This document shows positions 19,942-31,211 of a stretch of 64,000 nucleotides of DNA, in pieces (positions within the stretch are counted from its first letter, which is position 1; each line of letters begins with the position of its first letter). The translations under genes and the position numbers were made by a program. The stretch comes from CAVRUH01 sp963822595 (GTDB lineage: Bacteria; Chlamydiota; Chlamydiia; Chlamydiales; Waddliaceae). The stretch lies in NCBI GenBank assembly GCA_963822595.1, contig CAWGIG010000004.1:1-64000 (forward strand), given 5' to 3'. The notes under the pieces were generated by a model that saw nothing but the letters and a program-made list of their open reading frames with translations, had not been told where the DNA came from and did not search any database.

Positions 19942-22900
19942 GCTTTGGAAATGTATCACGGTGTGCAGATGGGCAACAGTTCGCTAAAATGCTAGATGCC
20001 ATTGAAATAACAATTTCAACAGTTAAAACTGTAGAAAAACCATTGATTGATAAAATTTCAAGATTTTTCGATTGTAATATTGGATATATCGTAAGAAACC
20101 ATACAGATGCGAGTCGATTCTATTCAATCGCAGCTAAAGTTATAGTGAAGCCATCTTCTGTTTTAAAAGAAAAAACACATGACTACATAAAATCACTTGC
20201 AGATGGGATCAATCATCTGGCAATTCCCCTATCTTCTCTAAATCTTTCCGAGAAGGAGCTGTACGATCTCATTCCTTGGCTAAGTTATATCGATCTTTGT
20301 AACGTAGATTTATCGAAATATGATTTAAAAAAATTCAAATTCAATCTTTCTAATACAGATTTCACACTGAAAGCCTCGGATGAGGATCTATGCAATATCG
20401 CTAAGACGAGCGCGCGGGATAGTGGCTATAGAACTTCCAAGGAAATTAAAAAATTCGGCATCAAGGATAAAACGCTCTTGTTTGAAATCGCCAAACTTTG
20501 TATCGAGCAAAATGCCTCTAAAACAATGGCAAATATCAAAAACTTCGAGTTCGAAGATGCAAAATTATTAGAAATCGGTAATCTGTGCATTGAGCGTGTA
20601 GGTGTACCCACCATAGCCCTAGAATATTGCGACAAACTTGGGTTCAGTGAAGTCCTAAAATTTGAGATCGTCAAGTTGTGCCTTAAAAAAAATCTTTTTA
20701 AAACAATCGAATATATCGACTACTTCGGGATCAAGGAAAAAACATACTTTTACGAGATCGCTAGACTCTGCGTTATGCAAGATAGCGCTATAATTCCTGA
20801 AAATATCAAGACCTTCAAGATCGATGATAAGAATCAATTATTTGAAATTGCAAAGCTCTGCGCTCAAAAAAATGGCCGTGAAACGGCGAAATTTATCCAA
20901 AACTTCGGGATCGAGGATAAGACAGATTTATTCGAAATTGCCAAGCTTTGCGCTCAGCAAGATAGCAATGGAACATGCCTTTATCTCATAAACTTTGGGA
21001 TCGAGGATAAAGCACACTTATACGAGATTGCTAAGATCTGCGCTAGCGCCGGAAGCATGATAACTAGATATATCATAGACTTCGGGATCGTAAGGGAGTC
21101 ACAATTATTTGAGTTAGCTAAGCTCTCTGCACAAAAATGCGGTCGTGGAACAGCCCTACATATTTTAGAGTTTCGAATTAAAGACAAAGATAAATTATTT
21201 GAAATCGCTAAACTATGCGCTCAAAATAGTGGCGGTGGAACGGCGGAGTACATCGAAAAGTTCGGGATCGACGATAAGACACATTTATTCGAGATCGCAA
21301 AGCTCTGCGCTCAGCAAGATAGCGATAGAACATGCCTTTATCTCGAAAACTTTAGGCTCGAGGATAAAGCACACTTATACGAGATCGCTAAGCTCTGCGC
21401 TACTAAGGGTACCATGGTCAGTGGTTGTGTCACGAACTTCCGAATCGTTGAGCAGTCCCACCTGTGTGAGATCGCCAAGCTCTGTGCTCAGAAATGCACC
21501 AAAACAGCCAAAAATATTAAAAATTTTGGAATCAAAGATAAAAATGAATTATTTGAAATCGCCAAGCTTTGCGCTCAAAATAATGCCAGTGGAACTGCCC
21601 AGCACATCGAAAACTTCGAAATCGAAGATAAAGCACACTTGTTTGAGATCGCCAAACTTTGCTTTGCAGTTAATGTAATTGACACGATCGTTCATTTTAA
21701 AAACTTTGGGATCAAAGATAAGACACACTTATACGAGATCGCGATGGTCTGCGCCAAGCGTGAAGGTCTCACAACCGCCTTTTATATCAAAACTTTCGAA
21801 ATCGATAACGAAATACAACTGTACACGATCGCCAAAACTTGCGCTCTGGAAAATGTCCATGCATGTAGCCATATTAAGAACTTCGGGCTGAAAATTGAAC
21901 AGTTATACAAACTCGCTAAATTCTGCGCTAAGCTGAATGGCCTTGCAACTGCCTACATTATTTATGCGTTCGGTTTCAAAGATGAGAAACAATTATTAGG
22001 GATCGCCAAGCGCTGCGCTCAGAATGGCGGTGGAACAGAGGCACATTTCAAAAAAAACTTCATGATCAACGATGAGAGACAATTATTAGAAATTGCCAAG
22101 CTGTCAGCGCAACAGGATCCGATATTTACAGCTCAATATTTACAAGTTTTTGGATTAAATGAGCAAATGCAGTGGGAAGTATTTCTTGAATGTATGATAG
22201 ATAAACACGCCCTAGGACAAATATACCGAATTCATTTTCCACATGATATTTTTTTGGTAAAATCACCTTACGTTCTTGTGCAATCACTTTATCAGATACT
22301 CGAAAGTAAGGAAGAGGAAAAAGAAAAACGTGCGGAATTTTTTAAAGAAGTAAATGTTTTGATCAATAACCTCTCTTGCTCGCCAGTGAATAAGAAAAAT
22401 TTGCTAAAACTGAATGAACAAATCTCGAACTTCAAAATTCATATTCAAAACGAGACTGCCCTATGGTTTCTAAGAACTTTATTTTATTGCATTCAGATGC
22501 AACGCAAAGATCTCGACTGGATGTTGGAGAGTAAATTGTGGATAGAGCTTGCGAAGTTACGGGAGCCTCGCCTTAGATCCCTTTTAACAGCAGGCCTTTT
22601 TGAAGTAAGTAAATATAAAGTAGATGTGCCAAAGGGAACGCATGGATTGCCGTTAATAGCCATTCCATTCTTTCAACTACAACAGCAAGGGGTGAGTCCT
22701 GAAAAATTGAGTACTATCTACCGAACTCTAAAAAAAGGGCAGAATAAGGATATTTTAAAAAATGCCGTCACGCTGCAATCCATTCTCCACACGTTCCATT
22801 TGCTTGCCTCTACTGTTTTCCTCTCATCTGATGAAAAAAAACAAGTCATTGATAAAATCATTGGCGACCAAGGAAGTAATCTTTCAACTTTGATTAATAG

Positions 22901-24098
22901 GATAAACGCTGCCAGAGGTCTTTTGCAAATGAAAAAAAGAAAATTGCTAATATCCTCTCAAGATCCTGTCGCTGCATTTTCTGCATTGTTTAGGGAACTC
23001 GTCCCTATTAAGGACTTTACAGGGGATGTTTCAGTTCAATATGATAAAATATTTGCTAAAAGCCGGAATCCTTATGGGTTGATCAGCTATGCTGCAGGTC
23101 TTAAAACGCTAGAGGATCGTCAAGTCATGGATTGTCTTGGAAGCTATGTGAGTTCCGTTTTTAATGGAACTTTCAAAGATCTACGCTATGATTCGACTAA
23201 CAATATCCACCTTAAAACTATTTCAGAATCCCGTCCCCATTTACTTGAAATCTGGAAAAACGATATCATGAAACCTTTAGATGAGATGCCTCTTGCTGAA
23301 GTAACAAAAGAGGAATTTGATCCCAGACAATGGATATTCCTCAAACTGATTAGGCATGAACATCTTGGTAAAATCGAAATTCCTTATATAAGAGATTATT
23401 TCAAAGCGAACACACCTGAAGAAAAAGACCTTATTCTTCAAAATTTAAACAAAGAGCTGCCCAGCGACTTACTAAACCTTCAAAAGTTATGCATTGCATT
23501 TGCCGAATCAAAATCTGAACACATGAATCCCCTGCTTAAAGAAATCCAAGCATGTTTGGATCCTCTGACTGAATTTGCTCATGACATAAAGGGCTTGCTT
23601 GAGTCTAAGCAGACATCCTCAAAATTGAAAGTCGTCTTGACGGATGATCCGATTGACCTGCTCCTTTGCGGCACAGATGTCATGGGTAGTTGCCAGAGGC
23701 TCGATGGTCATCCTAATCTAAATAAAGGATTGCTTGGTTATATTGTGGATGGAAAAAACCGCCTATTGGCTATCATGGATAGTAAAGGAAAAATTGTTGC
23801 TCGCTGCATATTACGCCTCATGTGGGATGGCGAACAACCCGTTCTGTTTCGGGAGGTCTTTTATCCTGACACCCGCAATTCAAAATATGTCACCGCCTTA
23901 AATCAGGTTGCAATCGATCTAGCGAAAGTGATGCAAGTTCCTCTGACAAGTGCGGATGAAGGCGCTTCCTATGGAAAACCTCTTCATTCTTTAGGAGGAG
24001 CCGTTTACGAATATTGCGATGGCACCGGGGGCGGAGTAAAGAAAGGTGGGGTCTATACGATAACTGAAGCGAGAATGATGAAAGAGGGTGAAGTATGA
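19938..24098 (+). CDS. giant solenoid-repeat protein, paralogue 2
   Basis: This 1386-residue protein has all three regions of the family. Residues 1-135 form the N-terminal domain (FAKMLDAIEITISTVKTVEK, IKSLADGINHLAIPLSSLNL, then a short LRR-like stretch YIDLCNVDLSKYDLKKFKF). About 20 repeats of 30 residues follow, some degenerate (KLLEIGNLCIER, HLFEIAKLCFAV), then the conserved C-terminal region with GLPLIAIPFFQLQQQGV, DDPIDLLLCGTDVMGSCQRL and VYEYCDGTGG. The ATG overlaps the stop of paralogue 1 (ATGA) and uses the aaggtg motif inside that gene's last codons. It ends KEGEV and hands over to the next gene in the same way. Confidence 0.86.
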   Translation: MSFGNVSRCADGQQFAKMLDAIEITISTVKTVEKPLIDKISRFFDCNIGYIVRNHTDASRFYSIAAKVIVKPSSVLKEKTHDYIKSLADGINHLAIPLSSLNLSEKELYDLIPWLSYIDLCNVDLSKYDLKKFKFNLSNTDFTLKASDEDLCNIAKTSARDSGYRTSKEIKKFGIKDKTLLFEIAKLCIEQNASKTMANIKNFEFEDAKLLEIGNLCIERVGVPTIALEYCDKLGFSEVLKFEIVKLCLKKNLFKTIEYIDYFGIKEKTYFYEIARLCVMQDSAIIPENIKTFKIDDKNQLFEIAKLCAQKNGRETAKFIQNFGIEDKTDLFEIAKLCAQQDSNGTCLYLINFGIEDKAHLYEIAKICASAGSMITRYIIDFGIVRESQLFELAKLSAQKCGRGTALHILEFRIKDKDKLFEIAKLCAQNSGGGTAEYIEKFGIDDKTHLFEIAKLCAQQDSDRTCLYLENFRLEDKAHLYEIAKLCATKGTMVSGCVTNFRIVEQSHLCEIAKLCAQKCTKTAKNIKNFGIKDKNELFEIAKLCAQNNASGTAQHIENFEIEDKAHLFEIAKLCFAVNVIDTIVHFKNFGIKDKTHLYEIAMVCAKREGLTTAFYIKTFEIDNEIQLYTIAKTCALENVHACSHIKNFGLKIEQLYKLAKFCAKLNGLATAYIIYAFGFKDEKQLLGIAKRCAQNGGGTEAHFKKNFMINDERQLLEIAKLSAQQDPIFTAQYLQVFGLNEQMQWEVFLECMIDKHALGQIYRIHFPHDIFLVKSPYVLVQSLYQILESKEEEKEKRAEFFKEVNVLINNLSCSPVNKKNLLKLNEQISNFKIHIQNETALWFLRTLFYCIQMQRKDLDWMLESKLWIELAKLREPRLRSLLTAGLFEVSKYKVDVPKGTHGLPLIAIPFFQLQQQGVSPEKLSTIYRTLKKGQNKDILKNAVTLQSILHTFHLLASTVFLSSDEKKQVIDKIIGDQGSNLSTLINRINAARGLLQMKKRKLLISSQDPVAAFSALFRELVPIKDFTGDVSVQYDKIFAKSRNPYGLISYAAGLKTLEDRQVMDCLGSYVSSVFNGTFKDLRYDSTNNIHLKTISESRPHLLEIWKNDIMKPLDEMPLAEVTKEEFDPRQWIFLKLIRHEHLGKIEIPYIRDYFKANTPEEKDLILQNLNKELPSDLLNLQKLCIAFAESKSEHMNPLLKEIQACLDPLTEFAHDIKGLLESKQTSSKLKVVLTDDPIDLLLCGTDVMGSCQRLDGHPNLNKGLLGYIVDGKNRLLAIMDSKGKIVARCILRLMWDGEQPVLFREVFYPDTRNSKYVTALNQVAIDLAKVMQVPLTSADEGASYGKPLHSLGGAVYEYCDGTGGGVKKGGVYTITEARMMKEGEV

Positions 24099-27000
24099 GC
24101 TTTGTAAATATATCACAGTGTGCAGATAAGCAAGAGTTCATAAAAATGCTTGATGCTATTGAAATAACTCTTTCAATACTCAGAACCCTAGAAAAGCCTT
24201 TGATTGATAAAATCTCAAAATTTTTCGACTGTAATATTAAATATATCGAAATAGACGCACCTGTTGCTAATAGAACTAAGGTTATTACCAACTTCTTAGA
24301 TGATCCGTTAGTCGGTAAAGTACAAAAGAATGCACTTTCTGTTTTGAAGAAGAATGCAAATGACTACATTAAATCACTTGCAAATGGGATCAATCATATG
24401 GAAATCCCCCTATCTTCTCTAAATCTCTCCGAGCAAGACCTGTACAATCTCCTTCCCTGGCTAAGGTATATCGATCTTAGTAATCTCGATTTATCGAAAT
24501 ATGATGTAAAAAAATTCAACTTTGATCTTCATACAGATTTCATACTTAAAGCCTCAGATAATGAAACTCTATTCAATATTGCCAAGCCGTACGCTCAACT
24601 AAATCCCTATACAACCTCCAAATATATCAAAAAATTCGGAATCGAAGATAAAAGCCACTTGTTTGACATCGCCAAACTCTGTGTCGAGCAAAGTCCCTCT
24701 CAAACACTGGTAAATATCAAAAACTTCGATTTCGACGATGCACAATTATTAGAAATCGCGAAGCTCAGCATTCTGAGGCCAAGCGTAGACAAAGGTTTTT
24801 TAGATTATTTAGACAAATTCGGTTTCAGTGATGCCCCTAAATTCGAAATTATAAAGTTCTGCGTTCAGAAGGATGTCATTAGAACCATCAAATATATTGA
24901 GCACTTCGGGTTTAACGAAAAGACATACATTTATGAAATCGCTAAGCTCTGCGCTCAGACTGATGAGCACGAAACAGCCGAGTTCATCAAAAACTTCGGA
25001 ATCGAAGACAAGATACAATTATTGGAAATCGCTAAGCTCTGCGCTCAAAAAAATGGCCATGACAACAGCCGGATTCATCAAAAACTTTGGTATTGAGGAT
25101 AAGACAGATTTATTTGAGATTGCTATGATCTGCGCTCAGCAAAATGGCAATGGAACATGCCTTAATATCAAAAACTTCGAACTCGAAGATAAGACACATT
25201 TATTCGAAATTGCCAAGCTTTGCGCTACTCACCCGGAGGGCCGGGTAAGCTCTCGCCTTACATCCTTCAGGATCGAAGATGAATCCCATTTATATGAAAT
25301 CGCCAAGCTCTGCGCTCAAAATAGCGGTTCTGTAACAGCCATAAATATTGAAAAATTTCGGAATTACAGACGTTAATAAGTTATTTGAAATCGCCAAGCT
25401 CTGCGCGCAAAAAGATGGTATCGGAACAGCCAGATTTATCAAAAATTTCGGGATCGAAGATAAGGTGCATTTATTTGAAATCGCTAAACTATGCTTTGCA
25501 ATATATGTAAAACCCACGTTCGAACATTTCAATAACTTCGGAATCGAAAATAAGACACACTTATATGAGATCGCCAAAATTTGCGCTAAGCGGGACGGCA
25601 ACACCACAGTCTTTAATGTCAAAAGCTTCGGCATCGCAGACAAGGGGCAGTTAAGTGAGATCGCTATTCTCTGCGCTCAGAACGCGGGCAACTCAACAGC
25701 CATGTTTATCAAGGACTTCGGAATTGTAGACAAGTTACAAATATACAAGATCGCCAAGGCCTGCTTTCAACAAAATGTTGAGGCAGTTCTACATATTAAC
25801 AACTTCGAATTCGATGAAGAACATTTATACAAAATCGCTAAGATCTGCGCTCAGAAAGCTGGCGCTGAAACGGCCTACTATATCAACAATTTTAAAATCA
25901 AAGATCCAATAAAATTAGTCGAGATCGCAAAGCTCTGCGCGCAGCAGAATGCCCATGCAACGACTAATCATATCAAAAAATTTGGAATCAAAGATGAGAC
26001 ACAACTATTAGAGATCGCAAAGCTCTGCGCTCAGCAGAGTGGCGAAACCACAGCCAAATATCTATATGATTTTGGATTCAGTAATGCGCAATTGGTATGG
26101 GAAGTGCTTCTAGAATGTATGGTAGACAAAAATGCTCTTTGGCGAATCGAGAACAATAGACATGTAGATAGTATTTTGAGAGAATATAACATCAAACTTC
26201 TTGCGGGATTACTAGATAAGATCCTAAATAATGAGGAAGTAGAGGGAGTAGTGATAAGAAACAAGATTGACCTAAAAGAAAATCGAATCCGATTTTTTAA
26301 GGAAATAAACACTTTAATCGACAAGCTCTCGTGCTCCAATGAAAATAAGGGAAAATTGATAAGATTGAATGAACAAATCTCGAATTTGCCGATTCATATT
26401 CTACACGTGACCGCATTATGGTTTCTAAGAACTTTATGTTATAGCATACAGATGCAGACAATCCATCTCGACTGGATGTTACAGAGTAAATTATGGGATG
26501 AACTTGCGAGGTTGCGTGAGCCTCGTCTTCGATCCCTTCTAACTGCCGGTCTTTTTGAGCTCAGTAAAAAGAACAGAGATGTTCATACGGGCACGCATGG
26601 GCTGCCGTTAATCGCTATTCCTCTCTTCCAATTGGAGGAACAGCGAGTTCCGCCAGAAAAACTCAAGCTAATCACCAAAACTCTCAAGAGCAGTCGTCAT
26701 CATTTGAAGAATGTATTGACCGTACAATGCATTCTCCATACATTCCATTTGCTTGCCGCAACTTTTTTGCTATCGACAGAAGAAAAAATTAAAGTTATTG
26801 ATAAAATTTTCGATAACAAAAAAGGGTCAGCGGAAAATAATATCCAGATTATTTTAAATAGGATAAATGCAGTAAGAGCCCTATTGGAATTGAAAAAATA
26901 TAAAATTCTAAAATCAGCTCAAGATCCTGTGGCTGCATTCAGTGGTATGTTTGAAAAACTCATCCCCATAACCAGCTTCAAGGGCGATATTTCAGTTGAA

Positions 27001-28065
27001 TATGATAAAATATTTGCAAAAAGTCGGAATCCTTATGGATTGATCACCTATGCGTCGAGGCTTCAAACACTCCTTGAGCCACAAGTGATGGAATGTCTAG
27101 GTTTGTTTGTTAGCTCTGTTTTTGATGGCTCTTTCAAAGGCAGACGCTATCAGACCGTCAATAATCTGCATCTCCAAACGATTTCAGAATCTCGTCAGGA
27201 TTTGCTCGAAATGTGGAAAACAGATATCGAGAAACCTCTAGTTGAGGTGTCACCTGCTGAAGAAAAAAAAGAGGCATTCGATCCCAAGAAATGGCTATGG
27301 CTCAAATTGATCAAAGATGAACATCTGGGTAAAACTGAAATACCTTATATCAAGGCTTATTTTCAAAAAAACACAACTGAAGAAAAAAAGCTTGTTTTGC
27401 AAAATTTAACGGAAGAGTTGCAAAAAGCTCCTAATGATCTACTAATGCTGCAACAAGCCTGTATTGCATTTGCAGAAGGGCCATCAGAAAACTACAATCC
27501 CCTACTTAAAAAAATACAAGTCTATTTAGATCCAAACGCTGAATTTGCCAATGACATAAAAAGCTTGCTTGATCCAAAGCGGGAATTCTCAAACATGAAT
27601 GTCATCTTCACAGATGACCCCATCGATCTGTTACTTTGCGGCACCGATGTCATGGGAAGTTGCCAGAGGCTTGATGGTCATGCTAATCTTAATAAAGGAT
27701 TACTTGGTTATCTCGTGGATGGAAAAATCCGTCTTTTGGCGATTAAGGAAGACAAAGGTAAAATTATTACTCGCTGCCTTTTGCGGCTCCTGTGGGATGG
27801 CGAACGCCCCGTCCTGTATCGTGAGCGTTTTTATCCTGATGACCGCAATTCAAAGCATATCAGCGCATTGAATGAGCTCGCAAAAGAACTGGCAAAATCA
27901 ATGAATCTCCCGCTGACATCTGCCGATAATGGACCCGCCTATGGCAAGCCCCTTCACTCTTTAGCAGGGGCCGTTTACGAGTACTGCGATGGGGGCGAGA
28001 GCGGAGTAAAGAAAGGTGGGGTCTATACGATTACTAACGCCAATATAAAGGTAGGTGAAGTATGA
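24095..28065 (+). CDS. giant solenoid-repeat protein, paralogue 3, two frameshifts
   Basis: Three overlapping frames make one gene of ~1320 codons. The first frame (24095 to ~25,060) holds the N-terminal domain and six repeats. An extra base near 25,060 (catgacaacagcc where relatives read CATGAAACAGCC) shifts into a second frame with three repeats. An extra base in a gaaaaattt run near 25,355 shifts into the third, which keeps eight more repeats and the full C-terminal region (DDPIDLLLCGTDVMGSCQRL, KGKIITRCLLRLLWDGERPV). About 17 repeats in total. The start overlaps paralogue 2's stop, and the end (KVGEV) overlaps paralogue 4's start. The repeat register is kept across both shifts, so they are recent mutations or sequencing errors. 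Confidence 0.8.
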
Positions 28066-31000
28066 GTTTTCAAAGCTTATTTTTAAGGCATTCCGAGCAG
28101 GTTATATTTATACAGCAGTTGAATGGGATTGAAGTAACCCTTTCAAAACTTAAAACGTTAGATAAACCTATCATTGATAAAATTTCAAAATTTTTCGAAA
28201 GTAACAATAAACTCATCGTAGGTGACGAGGCTATGGCGAATCGAATCGATTCGATAGCTTCAAAAGTAAGAAGACTCGCTTCTGACGATCCGTTAGTCGA
28301 TAAAGTTATAGATGTTGGACTTTTAGCTTTGAACATCAATACAGAGGACAACCTTCAATCCCTTGCAGATGGAATTGATCTTTTGGAAATTCCCCTTTCT
28401 TATTTAAATCTCTCCGAAGAAATGAAGTTTAAGCTTATTCCAAAGATGAGTTATATAGATATTTCCAATTTAGATTTATCGAATTTTAATTTTGAGAAAT
28501 GCTTTCCAAATTTTAATAAACCGAATTTTAAGTTGAATGCTCCAGATAAGGAGACTCTATACAATTTCACCAAACTCTTTGCACAGCAGTATGGGGGTGT
28601 AATTGCTGAGAATATTAAGAAATTCGAAATCGAGGATAAGAACCAATTATTAGAGATCGCGAAGCTCTGTGCTCAAAATTGTGGTGGTGGAACAGCACAT
28701 AGTATAAAAAACTTCGGAATTGAAGATCAGACACAGTTAATAGAAATAGCCAAGCTCTGTGCCATCCAGAATGGTGCGGCAACGGCTATATATATCAAAA
28801 ACTTCAACATTAAAGATCAGGCAGTATTATTAGAGATCGCCAAATTCTGCATACAACAAGATCCTTTTACACTCCATCATCTCAAATGCATAGGGCTCCA
28901 AGAGAGACAATTATTAGAATTGGCTAAGTTCTCTGCTCAAGAGGATGGTGGGGTAACAGCTTGTTATATTCAAGCCTTTGAGATTCAAGATAAGCATCAA
29001 TTGCTAGAGATCGCCAAACTCTGCGCTCAGCAAGATGGTTATGGCACGGCTAAAAACATCCAAAACTTCGGGATCGAAGATGAATCCCATTTATATGAAA
29101 TCGCCAAGCTGTGCGCTAATCAAAATGGTAAAACTGCCCAATGTATCCAAAACTTCCGAATCGAAGATACGGTACAAATATTTGAGATTGCCAAGCTCTG
29201 CGCTATGCAGAACGGCACTGAAACTATAAAATTTATTCATAACTTCGGGATCAATAACCCCCAAATGCGATGGGAATTGTTTCTTGAATGCATCAAAGAA
29301 AATAACGAGTGTCTTTTTCAGATTGGATGTTTTTTCCCGCTTCCGGATTTATTCCCAGGTCCTGGCATTCTTACAAATATACTTTTTATAATGATCAACC
29401 CTTACTCGTTGGATCAAAAAGCAAATCAACACGCATCATCCACATTTTTTATAGAAACAAAAAGGTTAATTGCAAATCTCTCATGTTCGAAAGAAAGCAA
29501 AGAGCAATGGGTGCAGATTGCCGAGGAAATCGAAAAATCAGAAAGGCATATTCAGAATGAGGCTGCACAGTGGCTTCTAAAAACCTTATTTTTAAGCCTT
29601 CAAATGCCACCGGAAAATCACAATTGGCTATTTGAAAGCAACTTATTGCTCAAACTTTTCAAGCTGCGAGAACCTCGTCTTAGAAACCTTTTAACCCCAG
29701 GTCTTTTCGAATGCAGTAAAAGCAAAAATGATGTACCTCCGGGAACACACGGATTAGCTTTATTAATCATTCCATTTTCTCTGTTACAACAGCAAGGAGT
29801 TAATCCAGAAAAAATCAAGCAAATCACCCTCAAACTGAAGAAGCACCAAAATAAGAGTGATACTTTAAAAAGTGCATTGAGTGTACAGAACATTCTTCAT
29901 ACGTTTCATTTGCTCGCAGCTACTCATATCCATTCTTCCAAGGAAAAGATTCGGGCTATAGATAAAATCTTCTTTAACCACGATGGATCGATCGAAGATA
30001 ACATAGATACGGTCTTAAAGAGAATTGCAGCTGTAAGAGTCCTTTTGCAAATGAAAAATAATGAATGGGCAAACTCAAATAAAGATCCTGTCGAAGAATT
30101 TTCCGCAGCGTTTGAGAAGCTTGTGTCCATAAAGGAGATTAAAGGAGTTGTAGCTCACCGGTATGAGGAAATATTTGGAAAAAGCCGCAATCCTTATGGA
30201 TTGATTACCTACGCGGCAGGCCTTAAAACACTCAACGACCCTAAAGTGATGGAGTGCTTGAGCGACTATGTCAGCTCTGTCTTTAATAACACATTTGTAG
30301 AAAAACGCTACGATACTACGAATAATCTTCATCTCAAAACAATTTCTGAACGTCATCAAGACGTTCTCGAACTGTGGAAACAAAATTTCGAAATACCTTT
30401 GGAGACTTCCAAATCAGAAGAAAAAAAGAAATTTGATCCGGAAGACTGGATTAAAACCAAGCTGATCGATGATGGACATCTTGGTAAAACTGAAATAACC
30501 TTTATTAGGGATTATTTCAGGGCAAATCTAGGAGAAGAAAGAGAGCTAATCTGCAAACAATTAACGGAAGAATTGCAAAAGGACCCGAGTGATATACTTA
30601 AGTTGCAAAAGGCTTGTATTGCCTTTGCGGAAGCGAAATTTAAAAACCTTAAACCGTTCCTTGAAGACATCAAAACCTACTTAGATCCACGTACGGAATT
30701 TTACAATGATGTTAAACAAATGCTCGAAAAAAAGAAGATATCCTCCGATCTTAAAATTGTTATCACGGACGATCCGGTTGATTTGCTTCTCTGCGGCAGC
30801 GATATCGGCGATAGTTGCCAGAGGCTTGACGGTACTCCAAGTCTGAACAAGGGATTACTAGGCTATCTTGTAGATGGAAAAAACCGTCTTTTGGCAATTA
30901 AAGATGGAAAAGGAAAAATTATTGCCCGCTGCATCTTGCGGCTCTTATGGGACGGCGAGCGCCCCGTCCTCTTTCGTGAGCGCTTCTATGGTGCAAACCA

Positions 31001-31211
31001 AGATCCAAGACTATCTAAAGAAATGGAAAAAGCTGCTAAAGACCTAGCGAAAAAGTTGAATATCCCTATAACATCCTCTATTGAAGTTACCCCTTATGAA
31101 AAACCTCTTCACGCTTTAGGAGGCCCTGCACCCTACGAATATTGCGATGCCCGCCGAGGCGTACAAAATGGTCCTTACACGATTTCCAAACAAATAGGTA
31201 TAGTTATATAA
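28062..31211 (+). CDS. giant solenoid-repeat protein, paralogue 4 (shortest array)
   Basis: At 1049 residues this member has the full N-terminal domain but only about 8 repeats (QLLEIAKLCAQNCGGGTAHS through QIFEIAKLCAMQNG). The C-terminal region is complete (EPRLRNLLTPGLFE, DDPVDLLLCGSDIGDSCQRL, IIARCILRLLWDGERPVLFR, PYEYCDARRG). It is the last gene of array 1 and, fittingly, lacks the KEGEV tail, ending SKQIGIVI. Its 3' end overlaps the convergent DsrE2 gene by eight bases. Confidence 0.86.
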   Translation: MSFQSLFLRHSEQVIFIQQLNGIEVTLSKLKTLDKPIIDKISKFFESNNKLIVGDEAMANRIDSIASKVRRLASDDPLVDKVIDVGLLALNINTEDNLQSLADGIDLLEIPLSYLNLSEEMKFKLIPKMSYIDISNLDLSNFNFEKCFPNFNKPNFKLNAPDKETLYNFTKLFAQQYGGVIAENIKKFEIEDKNQLLEIAKLCAQNCGGGTAHSIKNFGIEDQTQLIEIAKLCAIQNGAATAIYIKNFNIKDQAVLLEIAKFCIQQDPFTLHHLKCIGLQERQLLELAKFSAQEDGGVTACYIQAFEIQDKHQLLEIAKLCAQQDGYGTAKNIQNFGIEDESHLYEIAKLCANQNGKTAQCIQNFRIEDTVQIFEIAKLCAMQNGTETIKFIHNFGINNPQMRWELFLECIKENNECLFQIGCFFPLPDLFPGPGILTNILFIMINPYSLDQKANQHASSTFFIETKRLIANLSCSKESKEQWVQIAEEIEKSERHIQNEAAQWLLKTLFLSLQMPPENHNWLFESNLLLKLFKLREPRLRNLLTPGLFECSKSKNDVPPGTHGLALLIIPFSLLQQQGVNPEKIKQITLKLKKHQNKSDTLKSALSVQNILHTFHLLAATHIHSSKEKIRAIDKIFFNHDGSIEDNIDTVLKRIAAVRVLLQMKNNEWANSNKDPVEEFSAAFEKLVSIKEIKGVVAHRYEEIFGKSRNPYGLITYAAGLKTLNDPKVMECLSDYVSSVFNNTFVEKRYDTTNNLHLKTISERHQDVLELWKQNFEIPLETSKSEEKKKFDPEDWIKTKLIDDGHLGKTEITFIRDYFRANLGEERELICKQLTEELQKDPSDILKLQKACIAFAEAKFKNLKPFLEDIKTYLDPRTEFYNDVKQMLEKKKISSDLKIVITDDPVDLLLCGSDIGDSCQRLDGTPSLNKGLLGYLVDGKNRLLAIKDGKGKIIARCILRLLWDGERPVLFRERFYGANQDPRLSKEMEKAAKDLAKKLNIPITSSIEVTPYEKPLHALGGPAPYEYCDARRGVQNGPYTISKQIGIVI

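Noticed and set aside
24095..28065. Reading paralogue 3 as two or three separate genes
   Set aside because: The repeats continue in exact 30-residue phase across the frame changes and only the first piece has the N-terminal domain, so it is one damaged gene.
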